This document shows, in pieces, positions 28,199 to 37,554 of a stretch of 64,000 nt of DNA. The notes below the pieces were generated by a model. The model was given only the letters and a program-made list of their open reading frames with translations, did no database searches and was not told the DNA's origin. The DNA is from Gigaspora rosea (Eukaryota > Glomeromycota > Glomeromycetes > Diversisporales > Gigasporaceae). Position numbers and translations under genes: made by a program. How positions within the stretch are numbered: position 1 is the stretch's first letter; every line of letters begins with the position of its first letter. Location of the stretch: positions 107,084-171,083 of the forward strand of contig QKWP01000116.1 in NCBI GenBank assembly GCA_003550325.1, written 5' to 3'.

Positions 28199-28411
28199 TT
28201 AGCTTAATTGAATAGAGGTAGTTGCAGTTTCTTTACTTGCTTTACTCGTAGTAGTAATGCTTTCTGTAGGAGTTGTAGTAATTGGTGCAGGTGCTGGTGC
28301 TAGTACTGTTATGACTATAACGTCTGCTTTAATAAAATTCTTTGGTGTTGGTGTTAGACTTATTATAATCCAAACAATAAATATTTTGTAAAGTGTAGTG
28401 TATATTCTCAT
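28199..28411 (-). CDS. Secreted Thr/Ser/Pro-rich protein, 70 aa
   Basis: Residues 1-20 form a signal peptide or anchor (LYKIFIVWIIISLTP). The rest is APAPAP followed by a Thr/Ser-rich segment (TESITTTSKASKETATTS), as in mucin-like O-glycosylated stalks. It is the first gene of the large element. Its first codons are also present in the second copy of the 614-bp direct repeat. Confidence 0.5.
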   Translation of the reverse strand: MRIYTTLYKIFIVWIIISLTPTPKNFIKADVIVITVLAPAPAPITTTPTESITTTSKASKETATTSIQLS

Positions 28412-29587
28412 TTAGTTATTCTTTATTATGGCGTTGCAGCTTTTATTTGTTTTCGCTTTGTTAGTGCATGTCTTGTTTATTATGATTTTCCTTCAAAGAG
28501 TATAGTATTTCTCAAGGGTAGCTAGTCCTTAATATATACGTTAAGTTTAAACCAACAAACTAACTTTTCACTTATTCGAAGTATGTTTATGTTTATAATA
28601 ATCAGTTTATTAAATATAATTAGTGGGTACAGTTAAGTATACTGTTATAGTATTTCTTTGATGAATATAGAGAATATAAAATATGTTAAAGATTATATAT
28701 GCTAGATTTCTTTGGTGCAAAAAGTAGATTTCGATATGTCAAATGGTTTACTACTATCAAAGTAGTTATTACAAGTGGTATATAATAAAGGGTCAAAACT
28801 ATTGAAAGCAAGAATATTTCAATAGTGTACATGTATTGAAAGTATTATTCTGGATATAATATTTTGTAGTCAACACTTATTTTTATCGAGTTCAACACAC
28901 AGATTTGAATGTCTAAAATCTACTGTTTAAATACTTTTCCAATAACTATAAAATTCATGATATAAAAACTTGNCTTATTATAATCCAGACAATAAATATT
29001 TTGTAAAGTGTAGTGTATATTCTCATTTAGTTATTCTTTATTATGGCGTTGCAGCTTTTATTTGTTTTCGCTTTGTTAGTGCATGTCTTGTTTATTATGA
29101 TTTTCCTTCAAAGAGTATAGTATTTCTCAAGGGTAGCTAGTCCTTAATATATACGTTAAGTTTAAACCAACAAACTAACTTTTCACTTATTCGAAGTATG
29201 TTTATGTTTATAATAATCAGTTTATTAAATATAATTAGTGGGTACAGTTAAGTATACTGTTATAGTATTTCTTTGATGAATATAGAGAATATAAAATATG
29301 TTAAAGATTATATATGCTAGATTTCTTTGGTGCAAAAAGTAGATTTCGATATGTCAAATGGTTTACTACTATCAAAGTAGTTATTACAAGTGGTATATAA
29401 TAAAGGGTCAAAACTATTGAAAGCAAGAATATTTCAATAGTGTACATGTATTGAAAGTATTATTCTGGATATAATATTTTGTAGTCAACACTTATTTTTA
29501 TCGAGTTCAACACACAGATTTGAATGTCTAAAATCTACTGTTTAAATACTTTTCCAATAACTATAAAATTCATGATATAAAAACTTG
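28359..29587. repeat. 614-bp direct repeat around one unresolved base
   Basis: 28,359-28,972 and 28,974-29,587 are almost identical (only one difference noticed, CCAAACA versus CCAGACA), separated by a single N at 28,973. The repeat covers the 5' leader of the large element and the first codons of its first gene. The lone N suggests contigs joined without collapsing their overlap rather than a biological duplication. Confidence 0.8.
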
Positions 29588-29867
29588 CCATTTTTGATCT
29601 AACTAGTTAATTTGCTATACTAGAATATTAATTCTTTTCTGATTATTATTCTTCTTTATTTTCGCATCTGATTTTCATTTTCTTCATCTGATTGTTGTTA
29701 TCAGATCATCAGTGTTCGATCTTCTTTGCATTTTATTACGGATTAACTTCTAATCTTGTCATGTCGATTCGATTTCCTTAATGGTATCGGTGTTTCCGAT
29801 TTTCGTATACGATCTTCCAGGTAATATGGATGTAATACCCTGTACACGTTGATCACTTGTTGAGCCC
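29588..29867. other. 5' end region of the large element
   Basis: Non-coding, pyrimidine-rich with CTGATT/TCATCTGATTG repeats. Near the end, GATCAACGTGTACAGGGTAT on the minus strand shares GATCxACGTG with the opposite end (GATCTACGTG at 10,621-10,630); this may be a short terminal inverted repeat. Confidence 0.35.
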
Positions 29868-29993
29868 TCACAAGTAGTACCATAAGGGCCGGGCTAGGGC
29901 ATTGATTTCTAAGCCCTAGGGTAAGGGCTTAAAAGTGAAACCCTTACGCAAACGGGTAGGGCTAGGGTAATAACCGTTACCCTTGATGGGTAC
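29868..29993 (+). repeat. GGCC-rich MITE, right part
   Basis: From GGGCCGGGCTAGGGCATTG through AAGCCCTAGGGTAAGGGC and ACGGGTAGGGCTAGGGTA it follows the complete copy at 31,890-32,058 in the same orientation. The left part is missing here and is probably the piece at 10,567-10,610, displaced by insertion of the large element. Confidence 0.55.
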
Positions 29994-30227
29994 CTATTAG
30001 TTATATAGATGTTATATTTACGTGGCTCTATTTACAGTACCAAGGCTTTGGACTACATAATAATAAATTTTATGTTCAGTTTTTTTTTTGTTATATCGTA
30101 CAATGCAAAAAATCCAAATCATTCCTATATAAATATGCATATTGTAATTGATTAAAAATAGCGACTTCGAATTTTTTATTTTTTTATATATTATTATTTC
30201 ATTTTTACTTTTATTATTTTATCTATA

Positions 30228-30914
30228 TGTTGTCACGCGCTAGTATACCTTTAAATAAGTAAGATCATTAATTCTTACGATAAGAAAATAATTAGTTATA
30301 CAAATAAGGGAATTTCATGTGGCTGGGAAAGCGCAGTGTAGTTAATTTCGTGCTGACGCTAAGGTCTTCACGCTGACGCTGAATCTATAGCGCAGACGAT
30401 AAATTTTCTGCGTAAATGCTGGATCTATAACGTTAATGCCGAATTATCCGCGTAAACGTTAAATTATTAGCGTGAACGTTAAGATTATAGCGTAGATGCT
30501 ACAAAAATTAAACATGTATATAAGACCTTCGGATTTCAATAAAGCAATAACAACTTTTGACGTTCAATTAAAATTGCAATAATAATAAAAGTAAAACCCT
30601 TATCTTTTGAATTCGACTTTAACCTTAATAAACCTTGTGAGACTCAATTCGACGGACTGAATTGACTTGTAACTTCGTATTGGCTTATTATAACTCGAAT
30701 TTTGCGTAATGAGTTTGGTTAATCTTTTAGAATTATTCACGTGATTCCGACCTAATTGAACTTCGTACCTTGATTCCCTTCGATCCACAACCCGGATTAT
30801 CGATACTTTTACGTACCGCCTTCATCTATTTATCCCTCATCCTGTAATCAGTTGGAGCTTTAATTGGCACTATTGTCTATCTTGTTTTACTGCTCTCCCA
30901 ATTCAACCGTTACA
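30228..30914 (+). mobile_element. Probable solo LTR (fossil)
   Basis: About 690 bp starting TGTTGTCACGCGC and ending CAACCGTTACA. A TATA-like TATATAAG is at about 30,518 and AATAAAGCAATAAC at about 30,538, in promoter and poly(A) order. The last 70 bases recur at 4,964-5,029. No convincing target duplication was found, and no internal region adjoins it. An old LTR copy. Confidence 0.45.
30347..30505. repeat. 20-bp tandem array, 8 units
   Basis: Units such as AGCGTGAACGTTAAGATTAT and CGCGTAAACGTTAAATTATT follow at almost exactly 20-bp steps. Each keeps GCGT, two to four bases, then ACGCT or a close variant, a near-palindromic core. The array lies just upstream of the TATA-like sequence of the probable LTR and could be its upstream activating region. 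Confidence 0.7.
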
Positions 30915-31107
30915 ATATCAATAATGCCAAAGATAAAATGTTGTTGGTTTATCAATTACCAATGCTACAATATACGTACGTACGTAGTCTCTGATATTTA
31001 CCTTGTCTTTCTTGGTGATTCTTTTTTTTCAATATACCGTATTTATATTAGTTCTATGAATTTAAAACTTTAATGAAAAGAATTGAAGGGGCCCAGAAAA
31101 ATATTTA

Positions 31108-31385
31108 GGCGCAAATTGCTTATTAAACCTTCGCTTAAATTATTTTTTTATATAACGTGCTAAACCTTTGCTCAAATTATTTATTAAACCTTCACATAAG
31201 TTATTTTTCTATATAACTTACTAAACCTTTGCTTACTTATTAAACCTTTGTTCAAATTATTCTTTTATATAATTACTAAACCTTCGCTTAAATTATTTTT
31301 TTATATTACTTACTAAGTCTTTGCTTATTTATTTTTTACATAACTTATTAAACTTTCGCTTGGAGTTTTTTTTTATATAGCCTAA
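31108..31385. repeat. AT-rich minisatellite, ~40-bp unit, ~7 units
   Basis: The unit TTACTAAACCTTCGCTTAAA plus TTATTTTTTTATATAA recurs with small changes (CCTTTGCTCAAATTATT, CCTTCACATAAGTTATT and so on). Confidence 0.65.
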
Positions 31386-31889
31386 CAAATATTACTTAAG
31401 TTATCTTATATATTAATATGCCTCAAAAGAGAGAACTTGAAAAAATCGTTAGATTTAATTGTTTTTTCACGTATAGTAAGTTATCGATCCAGTTCTATGG
31501 CTTGTATTAATTCCAATAGTTCGTCAATTCTTTATCCAGAACTTTAGTAAAGCCTTATTCGTGCAAGTTGAGTATTCATTCATAAGTGTCTTTAAAAGGT
31601 TATTTATTTTTTAATTTAACGTTGTTGATGTGAAATTTTAGGCATGTTAAACATAAAACGATATTAGAAGCAGTATCGATTAACAATAAAATAAAATAAT
31701 TTATAATAAATAAAATCATGTAAATAAGTGTACTCGAATTTTAATTAAAAAAATAAATTATTTAAGATATATTTCCTTTTGACTTTTAAATATGATTTAA
31801 GATCTGTTAATAAATTTAAGACGTATCTGAATTTGGTAGCAATGCTTAGTAGGTTTTATTATTGCACTTGTAATTTGCATAGGTAAATT
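31386..31889. other. Intergenic, nothing recognised
   Basis: AT-rich sequence without a coding signature, RNA gene or clear repeat. Confidence 0.4.
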
Positions 31890-32058
31890 TAGGCCCATGG
31901 GTAGTTCACGGGTACCTGCGGGCCTAACAGGCCGGGTTAGGGTATTGCGTTTTAGGCCCTAGGGTAAGGGTAAGGGCTCAAAAGTTAAGCCCTTACACAA
32001 ACGGGTAGGGCTAGGGTATTGCTATTACCCGGCCCTACCCGGCCCATGCGGAGGCCTA
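31890..32058. mobile_element. GGCC-rich MITE, complete copy
   Basis: About 170 bp, strongly GC-rich in an AT-rich setting. The tips TAGGCCCATGGG and GGCCCATGCGGAGGCCTA are related inverted repeats. The interior is partly self-complementary (AGGCCCTAGGGTAAGGG; CGGGTAGGGCTAGGGTA). It sits directly on the remaining right tip of an AATGGAGC-type MITE (TTGTCAACCCTCGGTTTACC). Confidence 0.6.
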
Positions 32059-32700
32059 TTGTCAACCCTCGGTTTACCCCGTTTAGAGATACCCCGAGTA
32101 CTAAATTGATTATCATGTGATGTCTAAAATATTCGATTTTTAATTTTCATTACATCTCTATTGCTATGACTGGTTGGACGAGCAATGTGCATAGTCGCAC
32201 AGTTTAGTTCCAGCCGTAACTTCTGGGTCAAGCAGGGTTTCTTATTACCTAATATGGGTCAAATGAGAATTCGATTTTTTTTGTATTACGTATAATTAAG
32301 CAACCGAAGTCTAAATTTTATTTGAAGCTCTTTTATACTTTCGGGATATATTACAATAATTATTTATTATTTACATGGTTTGGTCTATTTCCATAGTATC
32401 GTTCAATACATTTTCTCGGGCTTAGTTCCCTTCGCTCTACTAGCTCTATTCTATATTTCGTCCGTTCTGGTCTTTTGAGACCAGTTTACAAAGACTTTTT
32501 TTTTCCTAGTTTAATAGACTTTGTCTCTAAGTCCTTCCTTTTGGATGATTTCGTCAAACAAAAAGCTTACTTTGATTATATCTTAGTCCATTCCTAGTAC
32601 CTTGTTCTGGACTTTCGCCCCAACCTTATTTACAGCCCGGATCAGGTTCCAAGCCACAGTTTATTTCATAAAATTTTCTTGTGACGCTTGTAAAAGATCA

Positions 32701-32812
32701 GGTCACAACAGGTACTATAGCGCTTCACAACATTTCATGCCACATCATATACCAATTCGTAATGTACACGTACGTACGTAATTATGTAACAAAACCTCTT
32801 AATCCTTTAAAA
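32701..32812 (+). promoter_or_regulatory. Conserved upstream block of F-box genes
   Basis: Shared by all three F-box genes here (also 35,978-36,091 and 42,475-42,574): CATTTCATGCCA, AxATCA, then an (AC)GTACGTACGT run, a stretch near AACAAAA, and TTAATCCTTTAAA directly before ATG. Conserved even for the diverged third gene, so probably the core promoter and leader. Confidence 0.5.
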
Positions 32813-34063
32813 ATGAAAAAATTTCCTAACGAATGCCTTTTTGAAATATTTAATAATTTCCAGGATGATTCTAGAAGCTTATATTCATGCCTTCTTGTAA
32901 ATCGTAAATGGTGTAAAATTATTGTACCAATATTGTGGAGTGAAATAACAAGCAAATTAAATAATAAAAAACTTATAAATACATGCCTTTTATCATTAAA
33001 TACAGAAGAGCAAACATTATTAATCCCCTTTGAAATTCACTTACTAAATTATCCAAAACCGTTATTTAATTACACAAGTTATATTACTCATGTTGATTTA
33101 ACATTAGATTATGGAATTATTATTTGGCTCATTTATAACGGTTATGAAAAAGTTAATATATCGACATATAAAAGTGATAATCTTGTGAACGCCATTAAAT
33201 TTTCTTTAATTTCAATGTTTCTACGAACAAGTTATAAACTTAAATATTTAGAAGTCATAAATTTTATTTTTAATAATAAGAAATTAATTAAAGATTCATT
33301 CAGAACGAACACTATTATTTCTTTATCTTTTTACAATAATTTAGTTGATATAGAAGAAATAGCAGAGGTCCTTTGCAAAAACACTACTTTAACTTCTTTA
33401 AAACTTCGCAATAATAACATTGGTATTAAAGGAGGCAAAGCGCTGGCAAAAGCACTTCAGATAAACTCAACATTGACTTCTTTAAATCTCAATTACGAGT
33501 ATATTGGTATTGAAGGTGTAAAAGCATTGGCAAAAGCACTTTGTAACAACATTTCTTTAACTTCTTTAAGTCTTTGTCAAGAAAATATTGATATTGAAGG
33601 AGTTAAGGCATTGTCAAAAGCACTTAGTAACAACATAGCTTTAATTTCTTTAGATCTTAGTTGCAATAGCATTGGTAATGAAGAAGGAAGAGCGCTAGCG
33701 AAGACACTTTATATAAACACTACTCTAGCCTCTTTAAATATTAGTTACAATAATATTGGTAATGAAGGGGCAAAAGCGCTAGCAAAGGCGCTTTGTAAAA
33801 ATACTACTTTAACTTCTTTAAAACTTGATGGTAATAATATTGGTAATGAGGGGGGAAAAAATATTGCAGAAGCACTTTATATAAACACTGCTCTAATTTC
33901 TTTAGATCTTTCTTGCAATCAAATTACCTCTGAAGGAATAAATGCATTAGTAGAAGCTGTTCGTAAAAATACTACTTTAATCTCCTTGTACCTTAAAAGT
34001 AACCATATTAATCATGAAATCGAGAGCATATTGAAAACTATCAATCGCATATATTATTGTTAA
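32813..34063 (+). CDS. F-box/leucine-rich-repeat protein, 416 aa (copy 1)
   Basis: Residues 1-45 are an F-box (MKKFPNECLFEIFNNF, then LYSCLLVNRKWCKIIVPILW), which binds Skp1 in SCF ubiquitin ligases. A linker follows to about 185. From about 190 to 405 there are seven or eight ribonuclease-inhibitor-type repeats of 28 residues (LTSLKLRNNNIG, GGKALAKAL). Such proteins recruit substrates for ubiquitination; the target is unknown. An ATG further upstream (32,681) is in frame but lies in sequence that is promoter in the other copies, so I use the ATG at 32,813. No introns. Differs from copy 2 at only about eight residues. F-box/LRR families are greatly expanded in arbuscular mycorrhizal fungi. 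Confidence 0.9.
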   Translation: MKKFPNECLFEIFNNFQDDSRSLYSCLLVNRKWCKIIVPILWSEITSKLNNKKLINTCLLSLNTEEQTLLIPFEIHLLNYPKPLFNYTSYITHVDLTLDYGIIIWLIYNGYEKVNISTYKSDNLVNAIKFSLISMFLRTSYKLKYLEVINFIFNNKKLIKDSFRTNTIISLSFYNNLVDIEEIAEVLCKNTTLTSLKLRNNNIGIKGGKALAKALQINSTLTSLNLNYEYIGIEGVKALAKALCNNISLTSLSLCQENIDIEGVKALSKALSNNIALISLDLSCNSIGNEEGRALAKTLYINTTLASLNISYNNIGNEGAKALAKALCKNTTLTSLKLDGNNIGNEGGKNIAEALYINTALISLDLSCNQITSEGINALVEAVRKNTTLISLYLKSNHINHEIESILKTINRIYYC

Positions 34064-34253
34064 TATACCATTAATTTCCTATATAAATGGAAATGTAGTT
34101 TATTTTTTTTAATTATTCTATGTTTAGTTTATACAAAATTAATTAGTTGATCCCCATAATCAAATCGATAAATGCTTATATGATTGGATACATTATTTTT
34201 GTTTAAAACAATAATTAAAGATTTCTCAATGGTAATCCGATCAATTTCAATCC

Positions 34254-35063
34254 NNNNNNNNNNNNNNNNNNNNNNNNNNNNNNNNNNNNNNNNNNNNNNN
34301 NNNNNNNNNNNNNNNNNNNNNNNNNNNNNNNNNNNNNNNNNNNNNNNNNNNNNNNNNNNNNNNNNNNNNNNNNNNNNNNNNNNNNNNNNNNNNNNNNNNN
34401 NNNNNNNNNNNNNNNNNNNNNNNNNNNNNNNNNNNNNNNNNNNNNNNNNNNNNNNNNNNNNNNNNNNNNNNNNNNNNNNNNNNNNNNNNNNNNNNNNNNN
34501 NNNNNNNNNNNNNNNNNNNNNNNNNNNNNNNNNNNNNNNNNNNNNNNNNNNNNNNNNNNNNNNNNNNNNNNNNNNNNNNNNNNNNNNNNNNNNNNNNNNN
34601 NNNNNNNNNNNNNNNNNNNNNNNNNNNNNNNNNNNNNNNNNNNNNNNNNNNNNNNNNNNNNNNNNNNNNNNNNNNNNNNNNNNNNNNNNNNNNNNNNNNN
34701 NNNNNNNNNNNNNNNNNNNNNNNNNNNNNNNNNNNNNNNNNNNNNNNNNNNNNNNNNNNNNNNNNNNNNNNNNNNNNNNNNNNNNNNNNNNNNNNNNNNN
34801 NNNNNNNNNNNNNNNNNNNNNNNNNNNNNNNNNNNNNNNNNNNNNNNNNNNNNNNNNNNNNNNNNNNNNNNNNNNNNNNNNNNNNNNNNNNNNNNNNNNN
34901 NNNNNNNNNNNNNNNNNNNNNNNNNNNNNNNNNNNNNNNNNNNNNNNNNNNNNNNNNNNNNNNNNNNNNNNNNNNNNNNNNNNNNNNNNNNNNNNNNNNN
35001 NNNNNNNNNNNNNNNNNNNNNNNNNNNNNNNNNNNNNNNNNNNNNNNNNNNNNNNNNNNNNNN
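34254..35063. other. Assembly gap (810 N)
   Basis: Unresolved bases directly after the first copy of the segmental duplication. Any reading through it is meaningless. Confidence 1.
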
Positions 35064-35157
35064 ATTTTTTTTAAAATACTATCTTAAAAATTGGACGCGA
35101 GTACAGAAATATTTTATAAGCTATGTGCGTCATTCAGGTAGATATAGTAAAACATAT

Positions 35158-35339
35158 TATCTCTATACAGTGTACCCGGAGTCGGCAATGGAGCTCAATG
35201 GAGCCCAATGGAGCTGTGAATGAAACCAATGGAGCACTGAATGGAGTAAATGGATACTAGTTTTTTCAGCTCCATTCGCATAACCATCGAATTCCATTGG
35301 CTCCATTGCCAATCCTCGGGTTTACCCCGTTTAGAGATA
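35158..35339. mobile_element. AATGGAGC-type MITE, complete copy
   Basis: The left tip TATCTCTATACAGTGTACCC and the right tip GGGTTTACCCCGTTTAGAGA are related inverted repeats, continued inward by GGCAATGGAGC and GGCTCCATTGCC. The same family is at 10,430-10,566 (cut) and as a right tip at about 32,055-32,090. Confidence 0.7.
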
Positions 35340-36091
35340 CCCGAGTATTAAATTGATTAATGAAAATACTTTGGTCCTTTCGGCATTCATGTGACCATGT
35401 GATGTCTAAAATAATCGAATTTTTAATTTTCATTACATCTCTATTGCTATGGCTGGTTTTGGCGAGCAATGTGTATAGTCGCACAGTTTAGCTCCAGCCG
35501 CAACTTCTGGATCAAGCAGGTCATTCAAGCAGTTTCTTATTAATATGGGTCAAATGAGAATTCGATTTTTTTTATATTACGTATAATTAAGCAACCGAAG
35601 TCTGAATTTTATTTGAAGCTCTTTTATACTTTCGGGATATGTTACAATAATTACCTATTATTTATATGGTTTGGCCTATTTCCATACTATCGTTCTATAC
35701 ATTTTCTCGGGCTTAGTTCCCTTCGCTCTACTAGCTCTAGTCTATATTTTCGTCCATTCTGGTCTTTTGAGACCAGTTCGGTACCTTTTACTAGACTTTT
35801 TTTTCCTAGTTCTGTACTTTTTAATAGACTTTGGTCTCTAAGTCTTCCTTTTGGATGATTTCGTCAAACAAAAAGCTTACTTTTCTGGACTTTCGCCCCA
35901 ACCTTATTTACAGCCCGGATCTGGTTCCAAGCCACATTTTATTCATAAAATTTTTCTTGTGACGCTTGTAAAAAATCAGGTCACAACAGGTACTGTAACG
36001 CTTCACAACATTTCATGCCACATCATATACCAATCGTAATGTACACGTACACGTACGTAATTATGTAACAAAAATTCTTAATCCTTTAAAA

Positions 36092-37342
36092 ATGAAAAAA
36101 TTTCCTAACGAATGCCTTTTTGAAATATTTAATAATTTCCAGGATTATTCTAGAAGCTTATATTCATGCCTTCTTGTAAATCGTAAATGGTGTAGAATTA
36201 TTGTACCAATATTGTGGAGTGAAATAACAAGCAAATTAAATAATAAAAAACTTATAAATACATGCCTTTTATCCTTAAATACAGAAGAGCAAGCATTATT
36301 AATCCCCTTTGAAATTCACTTGCTAAATTATCCAAAACCGTTATTTAATTACACAAGTTATATTACTCATGTTGATTTAACTTTAAATTATGGAATTATT
36401 ATTTGGCTCATTTATAACGGTTATAAAAAAGTTAATATATCGACATATAAAAGTGATAATCTTGTGAACGCCATTAAATTTTCTTTAATTTCAATGTTTT
36501 TACGAACAAGTTATAAACTTAAATATTTAGAAGTCATAAATTTTATTTTTAATAATAAGAAATTAATTAAAGATTCATTCAGAACGAATACTATTATTTC
36601 TTTATCTTTTTACAATAATTTGGTTGATGTAGAAGAAATAGCAGAGGTCCTTTACAAAAATACTACATTAACTTCTTTAAAACTTCGCAATAATAACATT
36701 GGTATTAAAGGAGGCAAAGCGCTGGCAAAAGCACTTCAGATAAACTCAACATTGACTTCTTTAAATCTCAATTATGAGTATATTGGTATTGAAGGTGTAA
36801 AAGCATTGGCAAAAGCGCTTTGTAACAACATTTCTTTAACTTCTTTAAGTCTTTGTCAAGAAAATATTGATATTGAAGGAGTTAAGGCATTGTCAAAAGC
36901 ACTTAGTAACAACATAGCTTTAACTTCTTTAGATCTTAGTTGCAATAGCATTGGTAATGAAGAAGGAAGAGCGCTAGCGAAGACACTTTATATAAACACT
37001 ACTCTAGCCTCTTTAAATATTAGTTACAATAATATTGGTAATGAAGGGGCAAAAGCGCTAGCAAAGGCGCTTTGTAAAAATACTACTTTAACTTCTTTAA
37101 AACTTGATGGTAATAATATTGGTAATGAGGGAGGAAAAAATATAGCAGAAGCACTTTATATAAACACTGCTCTAATTTCTTTAGATCTTTCTTGCAATCA
37201 AATTACCTCTGAAGGAATAAATGCATTAGTAGAAGCTGTTCGTAAAAATACTACTTTAATCTCCTTGTACCTTAAAAGTAACCATATTAATCATGAAATC
37301 GAGAGCATATTGAAAACTATCAATCGCATATATTATTGTTAA
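36092..37342 (+). CDS. F-box/leucine-rich-repeat protein, 416 aa (copy 2)
   Basis: Same architecture as copy 1: F-box at 1-45 (MKKFPNECLFEIFNNF), linker, then ribonuclease-inhibitor-type repeats to about 405 (for example LDLSCNSIGNEEGRALAKTL). Expected role: substrate receptor of an SCF ubiquitin ligase. Most differences from copy 1 are single residues (QDYSR for QDDSR, VEE for IEE, YKN for CKN). The gene is uninterrupted; the ATG at 36,092 is the first in frame and follows the conserved leader. Both copies stay open, so either both are functional or the duplication is very recent. Confidence 0.9.
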   Translation: MKKFPNECLFEIFNNFQDYSRSLYSCLLVNRKWCRIIVPILWSEITSKLNNKKLINTCLLSLNTEEQALLIPFEIHLLNYPKPLFNYTSYITHVDLTLNYGIIIWLIYNGYKKVNISTYKSDNLVNAIKFSLISMFLRTSYKLKYLEVINFIFNNKKLIKDSFRTNTIISLSFYNNLVDVEEIAEVLYKNTTLTSLKLRNNNIGIKGGKALAKALQINSTLTSLNLNYEYIGIEGVKALAKALCNNISLTSLSLCQENIDIEGVKALSKALSNNIALTSLDLSCNSIGNEEGRALAKTLYINTTLASLNISYNNIGNEGAKALAKALCKNTTLTSLKLDGNNIGNEGGKNIAEALYINTALISLDLSCNQITSEGINALVEAVRKNTTLISLYLKSNHINHEIESILKTINRIYYC

Positions 37343-37554
37343 TATACCATTAATTTCCTATATAAATGGAAATGTAGTTTATTTTTTTTAATTATTCTAT
37401 GTTTAGTTTATACAAAATTAATTAGTTGATCCCCATAATCAAATCGATAAATGCTTATATGATTGGATACATTATTTTTGTTTAAAACAATAATTAAAGA
37501 TTTCTCAATGGTAATCCGATCAATTTCAATCCTTAAGACCATTTTCAAGAATTC

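Larger units (their letters stand above)
10611..29867 (-). mobile_element. Large virus-like Gag-Pol element with AP endonuclease and ISXO2-type transposase
   Basis: About 19 kb, almost entirely minus-strand coding, and visibly less AT-rich than the flanks. Parts in order (5' to 3' on its strand): small membrane and secreted proteins (28.4-25.8 kb), Gag (25.8-24.0), protease (24.0-22.9), endonuclease IV domain plus Ty3/gypsy-type RT and RNase H (22.8-18.1), ISXO2/IS1595-type DDE protein (18.0-17.2), zinc-finger and coiled-coil proteins (17.0-10.9). No long terminal repeat pair was found. It seems to split one GGCC-rich MITE, with CACAAGTGGT on one side (10,602-10,611) and CACAAGTAGT on the other (29,869-29,878) as a possible target duplication. 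A small Harbinger MITE inserted into it later. It looks broken in about half a dozen places, yet open frames of 1,224 and 593 codons survive, so it is probably fairly young. The exact ends are inferred. Confidence 0.7.
32059..37532 (+). repeat. Tandem segmental duplication carrying two F-box genes
   Basis: 32,059-34,253 and 35,318-37,532 are nearly identical, including about 750 bp of promoter region and 190 bp downstream. The first copy ends exactly at the assembly gap. Small indels distinguish them (for instance extra bases near 32,575-32,610 in the first). Either a recent tandem duplication or two haplotype copies placed in series. Confidence 0.8.

Noticed and set aside
28359-29587. The 614-bp direct repeats as the two LTRs of the large element
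   Set aside because: Both lie together at the 5' end with only an N between them, and no copy is at the other end.
10611-29867. Polinton/Maverick identity of the large element
   Set aside because: No family B DNA polymerase, packaging ATPase, maturation protease or jelly-roll capsid was seen; the RT, RNase H, Gag knuckles and protease place it with Ty3/gypsy-like elements.
10611-29867. Caulimovirus-like pararetrovirus identity
   Set aside because: Gene packing and re-initiation-like junctions are reminiscent, but no movement protein or typical coat protein was recognised and a DDE protein is present. Left open, not claimed.
30347-30505. Regularly spaced 20-bp repeats resembling a CRISPR array
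   Set aside because: There are no unique spacers; units follow head to tail and diverge gradually. It is a minisatellite.
32681-32812. N-terminal extension of 44 residues on F-box copy 1
   Set aside because: The extension lies in sequence that is conserved as promoter or leader in all three genes and is not continuous with the frame in copy 2.
34184-35074. Open frame of 296 codons
   Set aside because: It consists almost entirely of unresolved bases.
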